A DNA stretch of 41,805 nucleotides, taken from IMG/VR virus record IMGVR_UViG_3300036886_000512, positions 1 to 41,805 of that record, one strand, 5' to 3'. The notes beneath the pieces are model-generated. The model was not told where the DNA came from, made no database searches, and saw nothing but the letters and a program-made list of their open reading frames with translations. Numbering within the stretch: position 1 is the first letter of the stretch; the number at the start of each line of letters is the position of its first letter. The stretch comes from a virus. Below, piece by piece: positions 6,601 to 14,275 of this stretch. Position numbers and translations under genes: made by a program.

Positions 6601-7085
6601 GGATGCACCGCCTCAACCTGCTCGGGCAGAACGCACGCTTCAATCGGCGCGAGCGCGTCCCAGGTCCAGATTCCTAGCGCGCCGCGCGCGGGGACGGGGT
6701 TGATCTCGGCGATTTCATCGAAGATGAAACCGAAACGGCCGTCGTCGTAATTGCCGAACTCCAACTCGTGCGGGGTCACAGCGAAAAACCGCGGCGCCTT
6801 CTCGCGAATCTTCGCGGTCGGCCAGCAGTCGATGAGAGTCGTGATGCAGAGCATCTGCCCGCGGGGGAGATCGCTAGCGCCGAGGCCTCGCGCGCGAAGC
6901 ACGCTGCGGAATGGCTCGGTGTCGCAAAGGTCCCGACACCAGGTGGGAAAATCCTTCGCGGCGTGGATGGCGATGGGGCCGCGGTACCGCGTCGGCCAGG
7001 AGCGCGTCTCGATGCGCTTGGCGCCGATGGCGACCAGCGTTGCCCAGGGCTGCGTGAGAGAGATCGCTTTCCAGGTCGAGTTCAT
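6597..7085 (-). CDS. ASCH-domain protein
   Basis: 162 aa from the ATG at 7085 (ATGA overlap). The N-terminus has the ASCH hallmark: AISLTQPWATLVAIGAKRIETRSW, then YRGPIAIHAAK, a short beta-barrel core and a closing strand GIWTWD. ASCH domains belong to the PUA-like fold and bind RNA or modified nucleobases; some members hydrolyse modified nucleosides such as N4-acetylcytidine. In phages their role is mostly unknown. Its place in the early operon suggests action on nucleic acid or nucleotides during take-over; this is inference. Confidence 0.85.
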   Translation of the reverse strand: MNSTWKAISLTQPWATLVAIGAKRIETRSWPTRYRGPIAIHAAKDFPTWCRDLCDTEPFRSVLRARGLGASDLPRGQMLCITTLIDCWPTAKIREKAPRFFAVTPHELEFGNYDDGRFGFIFDEIAEINPVPARGALGIWTWDALAPIEACVLPEQVEAVHP

Positions 7086-7528
7086 GCGGCACGCCCCTTC
7101 TTCGCGCGCCGCCGGTGACTGGCCTGAATGCACGCGGGCTCATCACACACGGTTTCTGAGCGGTCGGCCCAAGCACACGGGCGGCTTATTTCGAAGCTGT
7201 AAATGATGCAGGGGACAAACTCGGTACACCCGCAGAAGCGGCAGACGCCGGCCACCCTCGGGCGGGCGTTCAATTCATGTGCCAGCAGGCCGAGGAGTAT
7301 CAGCGCCAGGTCCTCGTCGCGGCTCCATATCTTGACGTGCAGCGATTGTTCGATGTCCTTAACGTTGAGGTCGCGTTCGCCTTCAGCCATTGCGCCCAGG
7401 CTGGTCTGGGCCTCGCGCGTCATCCTGAAAAGCAATTGCAGCGTCGGCGTGGGGCATGCCGATAAAGACTTCAGGTTCATGCCGGCGATCATGCTGTCGG
7501 TCATAGAGAGAGTGCCGTGTCTCAACAC
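7082..7528 (-). CDS. Zinc-cluster hypothetical protein
   Basis: 148 aa from GTG 7528, which has GGGAGG at good spacing within the end of the MuB gene; ATG 7504 is an alternative giving 140 aa. The C-terminus carries CRFCGCTEFVPC, then C-A-W-A and VCDEPAC. This C-x2-CGCT..C....C.W....C...C pattern is common in small phage and plasmid proteins and is probably a zinc fold. The N-terminal half is helical. Function unknown. Confidence 0.65.
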   Translation of the reverse strand: MLRHGTLSMTDSMIAGMNLKSLSACPTPTLQLLFRMTREAQTSLGAMAEGERDLNVKDIEQSLHVKIWSRDEDLALILLGLLAHELNARPRVAGVCRFCGCTEFVPCIIYSFEISRPCAWADRSETVCDEPACIQASHRRRAKKGRAA

Positions 7529-8493
7529 GCCGCACCTCCCGCCGTCAGCTTCCGCAGGCTCTTGAACAGGCGCCGCGCGCTGATGTATTCGTGCTCGCCC
7601 GCCGATGCCAGCGCCTTTACTCGCGATCCCTTGACCAGCGTTGCCACCACCGCCGCCTTCGCCTTCGCGCCCAGCTCGGCGCGGATGATCTCTTCCGACT
7701 CTTCCTCGCTCAGCCCGGGCAGACGCTTGCCGGCCGAGAAGCGCGAGTTCCACTGCTCCAGCTCCAGCGCGTGGCGTGTGAACATCGCGGCCAGTTGATG
7801 ACTGCCGGCGAAGAGCAGCCCGAAGTGTGGTGACAGATCGTGCAGCTCGCGGACCGCTTCCAGGCACTCGACGGTGAGGTGCTGCGCTTCGTCGAAGACC
7901 AGCAGCACGCGGCGCGAGCGGAAATCGAAGCGCAGGTTGCGGATGATGCGCGGCGCGTCGCCCACCGAGATCGAGCCGCACGCCTGCGCCACCGTCTTCA
8001 GCAACTGGGTGCGCGACACGCCCTGCGCGCAGTAGACGTAGTAGGCGCGCCGGCCCTTGCCGTTTTTCATCAGCTCGGTGCGGTTCAGCTCCGCCACCAG
8101 GCGCTCCAGCACGAAACTCTTCTGCGTGCCCGGATCGCCTTCCACGTAGTAGGCTTCGCCGTTGTCGAGCGCCTCGTAAAAATACTTGCGCAGCAGGCGC
8201 ACGTTTTCGGTTTCGTAGAGCCGGCCGTCGAGCTTGTCGCCCTCGCCGATCGGGTGCGTCGCCATGAAATCGAGCGCCGCCTTCTTGAACGCCGTGTCGT
8301 TGCCGGCGACCTTTTCGTAGCGGCCTTCCATGAACATCCTCACCGAGACCGGCGAGTAAGCGATGCGCTTGCCGATGTCCTGCTCGGTCAGCCCGGTGCG
8401 GTCCATGTAATCGCGGACTTCGCCGCGCACCCGTTGCGAGTCCGGCAAATTCATCGCCAGCAGCTCGCGGCGTCTTGCATGCGACAACGCCAT
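7522..8493 (-). CDS. MuB-like AAA+ transposition target ATPase
   Basis: 323 aa from ATG 8493, which has GGAGG 8 nt upstream inside the end of the transposase gene; ATG 8508 is an alternative. An N-terminal HTH (about residues 25-60, GLTEQDIGKRIAYSPVSVRMF) is followed by an AAA+ core with the Walker A-like GDPGTQKS (119-126) and Walker B VLLVFDE (196-202), then AQHL. Order and architecture match Mu B, which binds target DNA in an ATP-dependent way, delivers it to the transposase and gives target immunity. The P-loop has Gln where the second Gly is usual. It lies directly downstream of the transposase, as in Mu. Confidence 0.9.
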   Translation of the reverse strand: MALSHARRRELLAMNLPDSQRVRGEVRDYMDRTGLTEQDIGKRIAYSPVSVRMFMEGRYEKVAGNDTAFKKAALDFMATHPIGEGDKLDGRLYETENVRLLRKYFYEALDNGEAYYVEGDPGTQKSFVLERLVAELNRTELMKNGKGRRAYYVYCAQGVSRTQLLKTVAQACGSISVGDAPRIIRNLRFDFRSRRVLLVFDEAQHLTVECLEAVRELHDLSPHFGLLFAGSHQLAAMFTRHALELEQWNSRFSAGKRLPGLSEEESEEIIRAELGAKAKAAVVATLVKGSRVKALASAGEHEYISARRLFKSLRKLTAGGAAC

Positions 8494-8494
8494 C

Positions 8495-10561
8495 TCAATC
8501 GCCTCCATCCATCAGCTTGCGAACGTCTCCCACCACGTCGTCCACATATTCCGGGGCCGTGGCTAAAGAGGCGCGCGAGGTCAGTTGGCGGGTGCCCCGG
8601 TCTGGCCTGGTGTTGGCCAGGCCGGGGACGTCGCCTTCGATGGTCGCCGCAACTCCGGCCGATGCGCGCAGCCGGTCCAGCTCGCTCGGCACGCCGTAGG
8701 CGATGCCCTTGACGTATGCATTTATCGCCGACTTCGCGGCGGTCCTCTTGCGCATCGATGCCTTTACGTCTTCGTGCGAGGCTGGGCCCTGCGCGATCAG
8801 TTTTTGCGACAGCACGCGCCCGATCACTTCATTGCTCGCCGAATTCAGCACGATCATTTCCGTGATGTTGGCCGGGTCGAAGGCAACGACCGCGCGTTGC
8901 CCGATCCACTGGAAAAGGTTGGCACCCGATTGCGCGTCGGCGGGCTCGAAGCGCGCGCTGAACATTTCCACGCAGCCGCCTTCGCTCACCACGCGCTCCT
9001 TGCGCTCGTAGAACATGACGTCCAGCGCCTTCGGATCGCTGACCGTCTTGCGCTCGCTCGCCGGCAGCAGCGCCTGGAAAACTTCTTCGGGGGTGCGGTT
9101 GTCCATCCCGCGCCCGGAGTGTGGAAGCTCGGTGTTGTATTCGTGAATGAACTGGCGCGCCAGGGCCACGAAGTCCGAGGCCAGCGGCAGCGGCGTCTTC
9201 TGCGCTTTGCCTTCCAGCCACTTCGCGTGCACAGCTAGATTTTCGTTGCAATCCTCGGGACGCTCCGAGGGCGAGCCGCCGCAGTAGAATCCGGTCCACA
9301 ATTTGTCGAAGCGCTCGTGCAGGCGGTTGCCGAACCAGCTCTCGATCGGCTTGGATTGCGGGTGATAGGGCAGCGCACTGGTGATGGCCACGCCCAACTG
9401 GCGCAGCACGCCATCCATCTCCGGGGCCAGGTCGTTGTGACGGCCCATCTTCTGGTAGTCCTTGCCGTTGTCCAGGTAAACGCCATCGGGTAGGCCGTTC
9501 TCCAGGATGCCGCGGCGCAAGGCGGAGCCGGCGGTGTAGGAACTGGGATTGTTGAACCACACCGCGCCCACCAGTTTGCGCGAGCGCATGTCCATCCACG
9601 CTGAAAGCCAGGGCCGCAGCGCCGCGTCGCGCTCGATGCCGGGGAAGATGCCGTCGTTCCTGACCCAGACGTCGTGCTGGCAATGGTCGGAGATCCAAAC
9701 TTGGTTGACGCGAATGTCGGTGTAGCGGCGCACCAGGTAGGGCGCCACCTTCTGTGTGTACTCGGCCTCGCCTTCGCGCGCCATGATCTTTAGCGGTTCG
9801 GGCAGGCGCTTCAGGTAATAGGCCACGGTGGAATAAGAAGGTGGCTCCGAGCCGTGGTTATAAGGGACGCCGGGCTTGCCCCACTCACGTTTCAGCGCGT
9901 AGTAGCAGGCCTCGATCGAGAGCCGCTCGTGCAGGTACTTGGCTTCGATCAGTTGCGCGGCCTTGGGAAACCGCTCGAAGAAGCGCGACGTCCCTTCATC
10001 CGAGCGCGCCGTCTTGGCCAGCGCGGCCACGCCCTGGATGATTCCGCTCTTCGTCTTCTTTCCCTGGGTGAAGGCCTGGTACCAGCGCCAGATGGTGCGG
10101 CCGCTTTTTCCGATCGACGAACCCAGGTAGGCGGCCAGCTCGTCGGAGTTGGTGATCTCGCGGCCATCCAAGGTTTTGAAGCTGGAGAGCTTTCTGCGGA
10201 TGAAGTCGTCGAGCGGGCGCAGGATTTCGAGCCGGTCGGCCGCCTGTTTGCGCTGCTCTGCGTCGGGAATGATCTCGCGGAGGTCTTCATCGCCGCCGCC
10301 GGCGAAGAGCGTGATCTGGCCGTTCGGTTCCTGAAGGGCGAGGGCATCGAAGCGATGCGCGTGGGCCAGCCGGGCGGTGAGAAGTTTCTTCTGGTAGGTT
10401 ACGGGCAGGGTCTCAATGCGGAATTCCAGCCGTGGCCGCCCGCGCTTCCCCGCTTCCTTATTAGTGCGCGTCTCGCTGCCCAGGTCTTTTAGCCGGCAGA
10501 CGGAAGTAAGACTCAGTCCGGTCGCCCGCGCCAGCGCGCCTGCTGCTATCCAGCCCGTCAT
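8495..10561 (-). CDS. Mu-type DDE transposase (MuA-like)
   Basis: 688 aa. The N-terminal Mu-type DNA-binding region starts WIAAGALARATGLSLTSV. An RNase H-like core follows with the probable catalytic triad D292 (VWISDH), D364 (VYLDNG) and E407 (SKPIESWFGN). A Mu-type C-terminal beta-barrel comes next and a tail that could contact the ATPase. This enzyme cuts and joins the phage ends during integration and replicative transposition. Length is close to Mu A (663 aa). Start ATG overlaps the upstream HTH gene stop (ATGA). The specific end-binding sites are not in the window. Confidence 0.95.
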   Translation of the reverse strand: MTGWIAAGALARATGLSLTSVCRLKDLGSETRTNKEAGKRGRPRLEFRIETLPVTYQKKLLTARLAHAHRFDALALQEPNGQITLFAGGGDEDLREIIPDAEQRKQAADRLEILRPLDDFIRRKLSSFKTLDGREITNSDELAAYLGSSIGKSGRTIWRWYQAFTQGKKTKSGIIQGVAALAKTARSDEGTSRFFERFPKAAQLIEAKYLHERLSIEACYYALKREWGKPGVPYNHGSEPPSYSTVAYYLKRLPEPLKIMAREGEAEYTQKVAPYLVRRYTDIRVNQVWISDHCQHDVWVRNDGIFPGIERDAALRPWLSAWMDMRSRKLVGAVWFNNPSSYTAGSALRRGILENGLPDGVYLDNGKDYQKMGRHNDLAPEMDGVLRQLGVAITSALPYHPQSKPIESWFGNRLHERFDKLWTGFYCGGSPSERPEDCNENLAVHAKWLEGKAQKTPLPLASDFVALARQFIHEYNTELPHSGRGMDNRTPEEVFQALLPASERKTVSDPKALDVMFYERKERVVSEGGCVEMFSARFEPADAQSGANLFQWIGQRAVVAFDPANITEMIVLNSASNEVIGRVLSQKLIAQGPASHEDVKASMRKRTAAKSAINAYVKGIAYGVPSELDRLRASAGVAATIEGDVPGLANTRPDRGTRQLTSRASLATAPEYVDDVVGDVRKLMDGGD

Positions 10562-10833
10562 GCGGCGCGCTCCTGGCGGTCAATCTCGCGCCGCCGGCGC
10601 CGACTAATGAATGTTGGCCTGAATGGGTTGGGCGGGGGAGGTGGGGGAGGGTAAGCATCGGCGGCCTGCTCAAGCTGCTCACAACACTCCAAGAGCGCCG
10701 TTCGAACGCGATTCGATTTGCGGTCGCCATGTGCGACGTCCCACACGTACGCCGGGGAAACGTCGAGGCGCTCAGCAACGAGTTCAACGATGATGCGCTG
10801 GGAACTCTGCTTAAGATCGAATCCCTTTCTCAC
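10558..10833 (-). CDS. Small HTH protein, Ner-like position (copy 2)
   Basis: 91 aa. The first 55 residues hold a helix-turn-helix (ELVAERLDVSPAYVWDVAHG) and the rest is a proline run (seven Pro) plus an Arg-rich tail. It resembles the adjacent 71-aa protein (shared V-S-x-x-x-V-x-x-V-A-H-G-x-x pattern), so the two are probably tandem duplicates. In Mu the small Ner protein just upstream of A turns down early transcription; a comparable role is inferred from position and fold only. Confidence 0.7.
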   Translation of the reverse strand: MRKGFDLKQSSQRIIVELVAERLDVSPAYVWDVAHGDRKSNRVRTALLECCEQLEQAADAYPPPPPPPNPFRPTFISRRRRREIDRQERAA

Positions 10834-11045
10834 GCTGCACGCTCCACGCGCCGGATCTCGCGAATCAGCGCCCGTTGAATTTCCAGCGCAGCCTTGCCGC
10901 CCTTTTTCCCGTGTGCGACCTGCGACACGAACTGGGCGCTGACGCCGAACTCGCGGGCGACCCGCGCGTACACGCCCCGGTAAATAAGCGGCCTCTTAAA
11001 TGTCGCTGTGATACCCTTTTGCGGGTTGGTTGACTTGTTAGCCAT
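10830..11045 (-). CDS. Small HTH protein, Ner-like position (copy 1), first gene of early operon
   Basis: 71 aa with a helix-turn-helix (RVAREFGVSAQFVSQVAHGKKGG) and a helical tail rich in Arg. Its ATG at 11045 lies only about 6 nt from the likely transcription start of the leftward promoter, and no good ribosome site is visible, so translation may be near-leaderless. A direct repeat of the operator core overlaps the start codon. Likely an early regulator analogous to Mu Ner; a Cro-like role is also possible. Confidence 0.7.
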   Translation of the reverse strand: MANKSTNPQKGITATFKRPLIYRGVYARVAREFGVSAQFVSQVAHGKKGGKAALEIQRALIREIRRVERAA

Positions 11046-11071
11046 TTAGTAAAAGGCACTTTATTAAAGTG
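11045..11071. promoter_or_regulatory. Probable repressor/Ner operators in the genetic switch
   Basis: A perfect 15-bp palindrome CACTTTATTAAAGTG occupies 11057-11071. A second copy of its core (TTTAGTAAA, 11045-11053) lies 15 bp away, so the cores are TTTANTAAA at about one and a half helical turns. The full site covers the leftward -10 and touches the ribosome site of the repressor gene, and the second site covers the start codon of the first early gene. Which protein binds is inferred. Confidence 0.7.
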
Positions 11072-11086
11072 AGGTTTAGATGTCAA
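11058..11086 (-). promoter_or_regulatory. Leftward early promoter
   Basis: On the minus strand TTGACA (11086-11081) is separated by 17 nt from TAAAGT (11063-11058), a good -35 with a moderate -10. The start point would be near 11051, about 6 nt before the ATG at 11045. The -35 overlaps the first codons of the repressor gene and the -10 lies inside the 15-bp palindrome. Confidence 0.65.
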
Positions 11087-11838
11087 GAGAAAAACGCGGG
11101 GCACCTTTTCCGCCGGCGCTACCAGCGTTTGCGGAGGCCATAGTCGCCCTCCGTGAAGCCCGCAAGTGGGGCCGCGCTCAGCTCGCCCGCGAACTGGGCG
11201 TCACTGAGATGACGGTTTCAAATTGGGAGAGCGGGAAGTCCGAGCCGAAGCCAGACAAGTACGCACGGATGGCGCGCCTGGCACCGACCGATGACCTTGA
11301 GATTTTCTTTCGCGACCGCATCGTAGCCCTCGATCCCCAGGTCGCGAGCCTCATCAGCGCCTACGCTCAAAAGCACGACATCATCCCAAAGGTTAGTCAG
11401 CCCGTCGGCGACCTACCTGAAATGTCTGCCGTTCCGTTGCTCAGGGACGCCGCTGCTGCGGGCGCTCCACGCATGATCGAAGAGAAAGACGTTGAAGAAT
11501 GGCTGATGATTTCAAAACGCTTTGCGCCGAACCCAGAGTCCGTCCGGTGCGTTCGAATCAAAGGCGATTCGATGAGCCCCATTCTCGAAGAGGGCTACAT
11601 CGTCGCGATCGACACGGCGGACCGCGAGCCCAAGCGCCTGGTAAAACATATGGTCGCAGCCTCTGACCCGGATGGAGGCGTGACGATCAAATGGTTACGC
11701 AAGAGCGCCGGTGAACTCTTGCTGGTGCCGCAGCACGTCAGCGTCCGTTACTATCCGGTCATCCTGACAAAAGAAGCGGGCTGGCGTATTGTAGGTCGCG
11801 TGATGTGGTGGATTGGCCAACCGCCGCCACCGAAGTGA
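11080..11838 (+). CDS. Phage repressor, HTH plus LexA-type S24 peptidase
   Basis: 252 aa. N-terminal HTH (about residues 18-66, AQLARELGVTEMTVSNWESG). The C-terminal S24 domain has the catalytic serine S164 in IKGDSMSPIL and probable lysine K204 in VTIKWL. An AAAAGAP stretch around A127-G128 matches the Ala-Gly self-cleavage site of LexA/CI proteins. Such repressors maintain lysogeny and cleave themselves when RecA filaments form, giving SOS induction. This differs from Mu, whose repressor lacks S24. GAGG lies 5 nt before the ATG. Divergent from the early operon it should control. Confidence 0.93.
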   Translation: MSREKRGAPFPPALPAFAEAIVALREARKWGRAQLARELGVTEMTVSNWESGKSEPKPDKYARMARLAPTDDLEIFFRDRIVALDPQVASLISAYAQKHDIIPKVSQPVGDLPEMSAVPLLRDAAAAGAPRMIEEKDVEEWLMISKRFAPNPESVRCVRIKGDSMSPILEEGYIVAIDTADREPKRLVKHMVAASDPDGGVTIKWLRKSAGELLLVPQHVSVRYYPVILTKEAGWRIVGRVMWWIGQPPPPK

Positions 11839-11854
11839 TTCCCTAGGTGATGAA

Positions 11855-12247
11855 ATGCTTAAAGGTTCCCGGGTTTTGGCCGTTGCCATCGTGCTCCTCG
11901 CTCTCGCTTCATCTTGTTTCGGGGCGTCGAAGAAAGCCACCTTCGCCGGCGACGTTGATTCCGTCTTCGATGCTGCGGTGCGCGCCGCACGCTTGAACTG
12001 GACAGTCGGCGCAGTTGACAGGAAGACGGGGACGCTCAGCTTTTCCGCGGGAATGTCACTGACCTCGAATGGCATCGACTGCAGTGTCACCGTCGAAGCC
12101 ATCGAGCCTGGTACCGTTCAAGTCACACTTATCCCACACAAGAAGGCGCAACTGTTCGCGTGGGACGTTGGCAAGCGAATCGCCGACAAATTTTTCGCCT
12201 CCGTGCAGAGCGAGCTCGACAAACAGAAAACCGCAAAGCTTCCTTAG
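11855..12247 (+). CDS. Small exported protein, possible lysogenic-conversion gene
   Basis: 130 aa from ATG 11855 (AGGTGA upstream); the frame is open earlier but the ATG gives a clean Sec signal peptide, LAVAIVLLALASSCFGA, with cleavage likely near residue 24. The mature part is a compact alpha/beta domain (an ATFAGDVDSVFDAAVRAA helix, then strands) of about 105 residues. It lies 17 bp after the repressor and ends just before a terminator, so it is likely expressed in the lysogen. A role in surface change or superinfection exclusion is a guess from position. Confidence 0.7.
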   Translation: MLKGSRVLAVAIVLLALASSCFGASKKATFAGDVDSVFDAAVRAARLNWTVGAVDRKTGTLSFSAGMSLTSNGIDCSVTVEAIEPGTVQVTLIPHKKAQLFAWDVGKRIADKFFASVQSELDKQKTAKLP

Positions 12248-12263
12248 CTTCGGACCTCCCCAC

Positions 12264-12286
12264 GCCCCGGCTGCGGCCGGGGCTTT
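12264..12286 (+). terminator. Rho-independent terminator after the repressor unit
   Basis: A perfect 8-bp GC stem (GCCCCGGC, loop TGCG, GCCGGGGC) is followed by TTT. It lies 17 nt after the stop of the exported protein gene and separates lysogeny genes from the late region. Confidence 0.8.
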
Positions 12287-12292
12287 CGTGTT

Positions 12293-12310
12293 ATGTAACA
12301 TAAGTTACAT
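12293..12310. repeat. Inverted repeat ATGTAAC-ATAA-GTTACAT
   Basis: A perfect 7-bp inverted repeat with a 4-bp AT spacer, seven bases after the terminator, in otherwise GC-rich DNA. It could be a protein-binding site or part of a late promoter region. No second copy was seen. Confidence 0.6.
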
Positions 12311-12333
12311 CCCTCCGCGCCCCCGCCCTTCCT

Positions 12334-12361
12334 GACAACTGACAACTCGCAACCGACAACT
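12334..12361. repeat. Tandem heptamer repeat locus 3
   Basis: Four phased 7-mers GACAACT, GACAACT, CGCAACC, GACAACT in the intergenic space before the exported cassette. Same family as the arrays at 2843, 3240 and 25115. The array ends 9 bp before the 30-bp direct repeat. Confidence 0.85.
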
Positions 12362-12370
12362 GCTCTTTTC

Positions 12371-12400
12371 CAAACTCCAAAAACTACGCAAAGCACGCAC
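12371..12400 (+). repeat. 30-bp direct repeat, left copy (flanks exported cassette)
   Basis: This stretch, beginning CAAACTCCAAAAACTACGCA, matches 17246-17275 at 28 of 30 positions in the same orientation. The two copies lie just outside the first and last genes of the three-gene exported cassette. It could be a recombination boundary, a shared regulatory element or a dispersed host repeat. Confidence 0.8.
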
Positions 12401-12434
12401 CGCTTTTGCCCCGGCCACGCCATCATCAAGCGTC

Positions 12435-14273
12435 ATGACACGCAAACTCTTCGCCCCACTCTGTCTCCTGGTCCTGCTGTTGGCGGCCGCCGGCGCGCAC
12501 GCCCAAAACGCCTGGCTCGCCTGGCGCGGTGATTGGAAGGCGTCCGCTAATTACGGCGCCGCCGATGTTGCCCTCCACGGCGATATCCTCTACCTCGGAT
12601 TGGAGAACAGCTCCGGCCTGGTCCCGGCGCTGCATCCGGCGGAGTGGAGCGTGCTCGCCGAGGCGAAGGCCGCCACGCCGGCCGCCGGACATCTTGCCTA
12701 TGCCGGCACGTACGCCGGCGGGACCGCCTATATCGCCAACGACGTCGTCGTCTCTTCGGTGAATCTCTACGTCGCCCTGGGCGCGACGACCGGCAACGCG
12801 CCCTCCAGCTCGCCCACCAAGTGGGCGCTGCTCGCCGGTCCCAACGTGATCTTGAATCCCACCCGCTTCTTCCAGTGGCAGGGAGCGTGGGCGGCGCCGG
12901 TGCCTTACCTGGCGGGCGTTGGGGTGAGCTATGAAGGCGATGTCTGGAAAGCGCTGACCGGAAGTTTCGGCGTGACCCCGGTGGAAGGTACGGTGTGGAC
13001 GAAGATCGCCGGCGCGTCCGCCACCTTGCTGCCGCGTCCGACGCGCACGGCGATCGGTGGCGCCTACGCCGCGGCCGCCTGCCCAGGCGGACAGCACGTC
13101 GACGACCTGGATCCTGCCACCGGCGCCCTGCATTGCTCCGCCGACACGGCGACGCCTCCGGGCGGGGTCTCGGGAGATCTCCAGAAGAACAACGGAAGCG
13201 GCGGATTAGCTGCGGCCTCGGCGGGAAGCGATTACCTGGCGCCCACCGGCAACGGCTCAGGACTCACCAGCGTGGATGCGGCAACGCTGCAATCGCATGC
13301 CGCGAGTTATTTCCAGCCGGCGCTCGGCTACACGCCGCTGGCCCCGGCGAATGCGCTGAGTGAATTGACCGGTGCCGCTTCCACGGCGCGCTCAAACATC
13401 AGCGCGCAACTGGACCTCGGGGCGCTGACCAAGAAAGGCACGGGCACGGCGCTGCCTGGCTGCACCTTCACCACTGAAGCTGCCGGCGATCGCTTGCAGT
13501 GGGACGGAACGAAGTGCGTCAACGCCGAACCGGGCATCGCCTACAACGCCGACGCCACGGCCAACCTCGCCATCCTCGCCGCCAACAAGGGGAAATTGCT
13601 GACGCGCACCAACGCCGCGATGGCCGACACGATCGCGCAGGCAGGGACGGGCGCGTTCGATTCGTTGTTCTACTTCTTCGATAAGAACATCGACGCGACG
13701 CATGCACAGGCCATCACGCCGGCGACGAGCACCGTCAACGGCGCGGCCTCGGTTACGGTCCTGCCTACAGGTGGCGGAATGTGGACGGGTGATGGAGCAG
13801 CCTACAACTTCCAATACTTCATGCCCGCCGATCCGGCAACCGGGAAACTCGCCCACGCCGCGCTGCCTACGCTCGCGACCGGCGACATGACCACCGCCGT
13901 CAATACGCGCACGGTCACCGTGACGCTGGATTCTCCGGTCACTGGCGACAGCGGGCATGTGATTGTGCTCAACCCGGCGACCGCCATCCACATCACGCGC
14001 GCCTTCTGCTCGGTGTATGCGGCGACGAACGTGGTGGTTAACCTGGACAAGCGGGCGGAGGGAACTTACGCGACCGATAGCGGCGCGCACCTGCTCGGCT
14101 CGGATCTGACGGCCGTAACCGGCGGCGCGAATACGTCGACGTTCTCCAACACGCCGTGCGGCGGGACGTCGAGCTGCGCGGTGGCGGCGCACACGCCCGT
14201 CGTGCTCACGATCACGTCTGTTTCAGGAACGCCGGCCTCGCTGGGCTGCTCCGTCGACTACACGGTGGACTAA
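12435..14273 (+). CDS. Exported tail-fibre-like protein with CBM-like repeats
   Basis: 612 aa with a strong Sec signal peptide (cleavage near AHA-Q, residue 23). Three repeats of about 45 residues follow (about 30-75, 89-133, 148-192), each with an aromatic start, a central GD/ND or Y-I-A-N segment and a closing W. This is the pattern of small chitin/cellulose-binding modules (CBM5/12-like). After them comes a phage tail-fibre style region (GGLAAASAGSDYLAPTGNGSG) and a beta-rich C-terminal half with paired Cys near the end. Probably a carbohydrate-binding fibre or spike, but the signal peptide means it would enter the periplasm or leave the cell. No good ribosome site is visible. Confidence 0.7.
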   Translation: MTRKLFAPLCLLVLLLAAAGAHAQNAWLAWRGDWKASANYGAADVALHGDILYLGLENSSGLVPALHPAEWSVLAEAKAATPAAGHLAYAGTYAGGTAYIANDVVVSSVNLYVALGATTGNAPSSSPTKWALLAGPNVILNPTRFFQWQGAWAAPVPYLAGVGVSYEGDVWKALTGSFGVTPVEGTVWTKIAGASATLLPRPTRTAIGGAYAAAACPGGQHVDDLDPATGALHCSADTATPPGGVSGDLQKNNGSGGLAAASAGSDYLAPTGNGSGLTSVDAATLQSHAASYFQPALGYTPLAPANALSELTGAASTARSNISAQLDLGALTKKGTGTALPGCTFTTEAAGDRLQWDGTKCVNAEPGIAYNADATANLAILAANKGKLLTRTNAAMADTIAQAGTGAFDSLFYFFDKNIDATHAQAITPATSTVNGAASVTVLPTGGGMWTGDGAAYNFQYFMPADPATGKLAHAALPTLATGDMTTAVNTRTVTVTLDSPVTGDSGHVIVLNPATAIHITRAFCSVYAATNVVVNLDKRAEGTYATDSGAHLLGSDLTAVTGGANTSTFSNTPCGGTSSCAVAAHTPVVLTITSVSGTPASLGCSVDYTVD

Positions 14274-14275
14274 AG

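Noticed and set aside
11030-11065. Rightward promoter for the repressor using TTGACT at 11030
   Set aside because: No acceptable -10 at 16-18 nt spacing; candidates lie too near or too far, so no rightward promoter is called.
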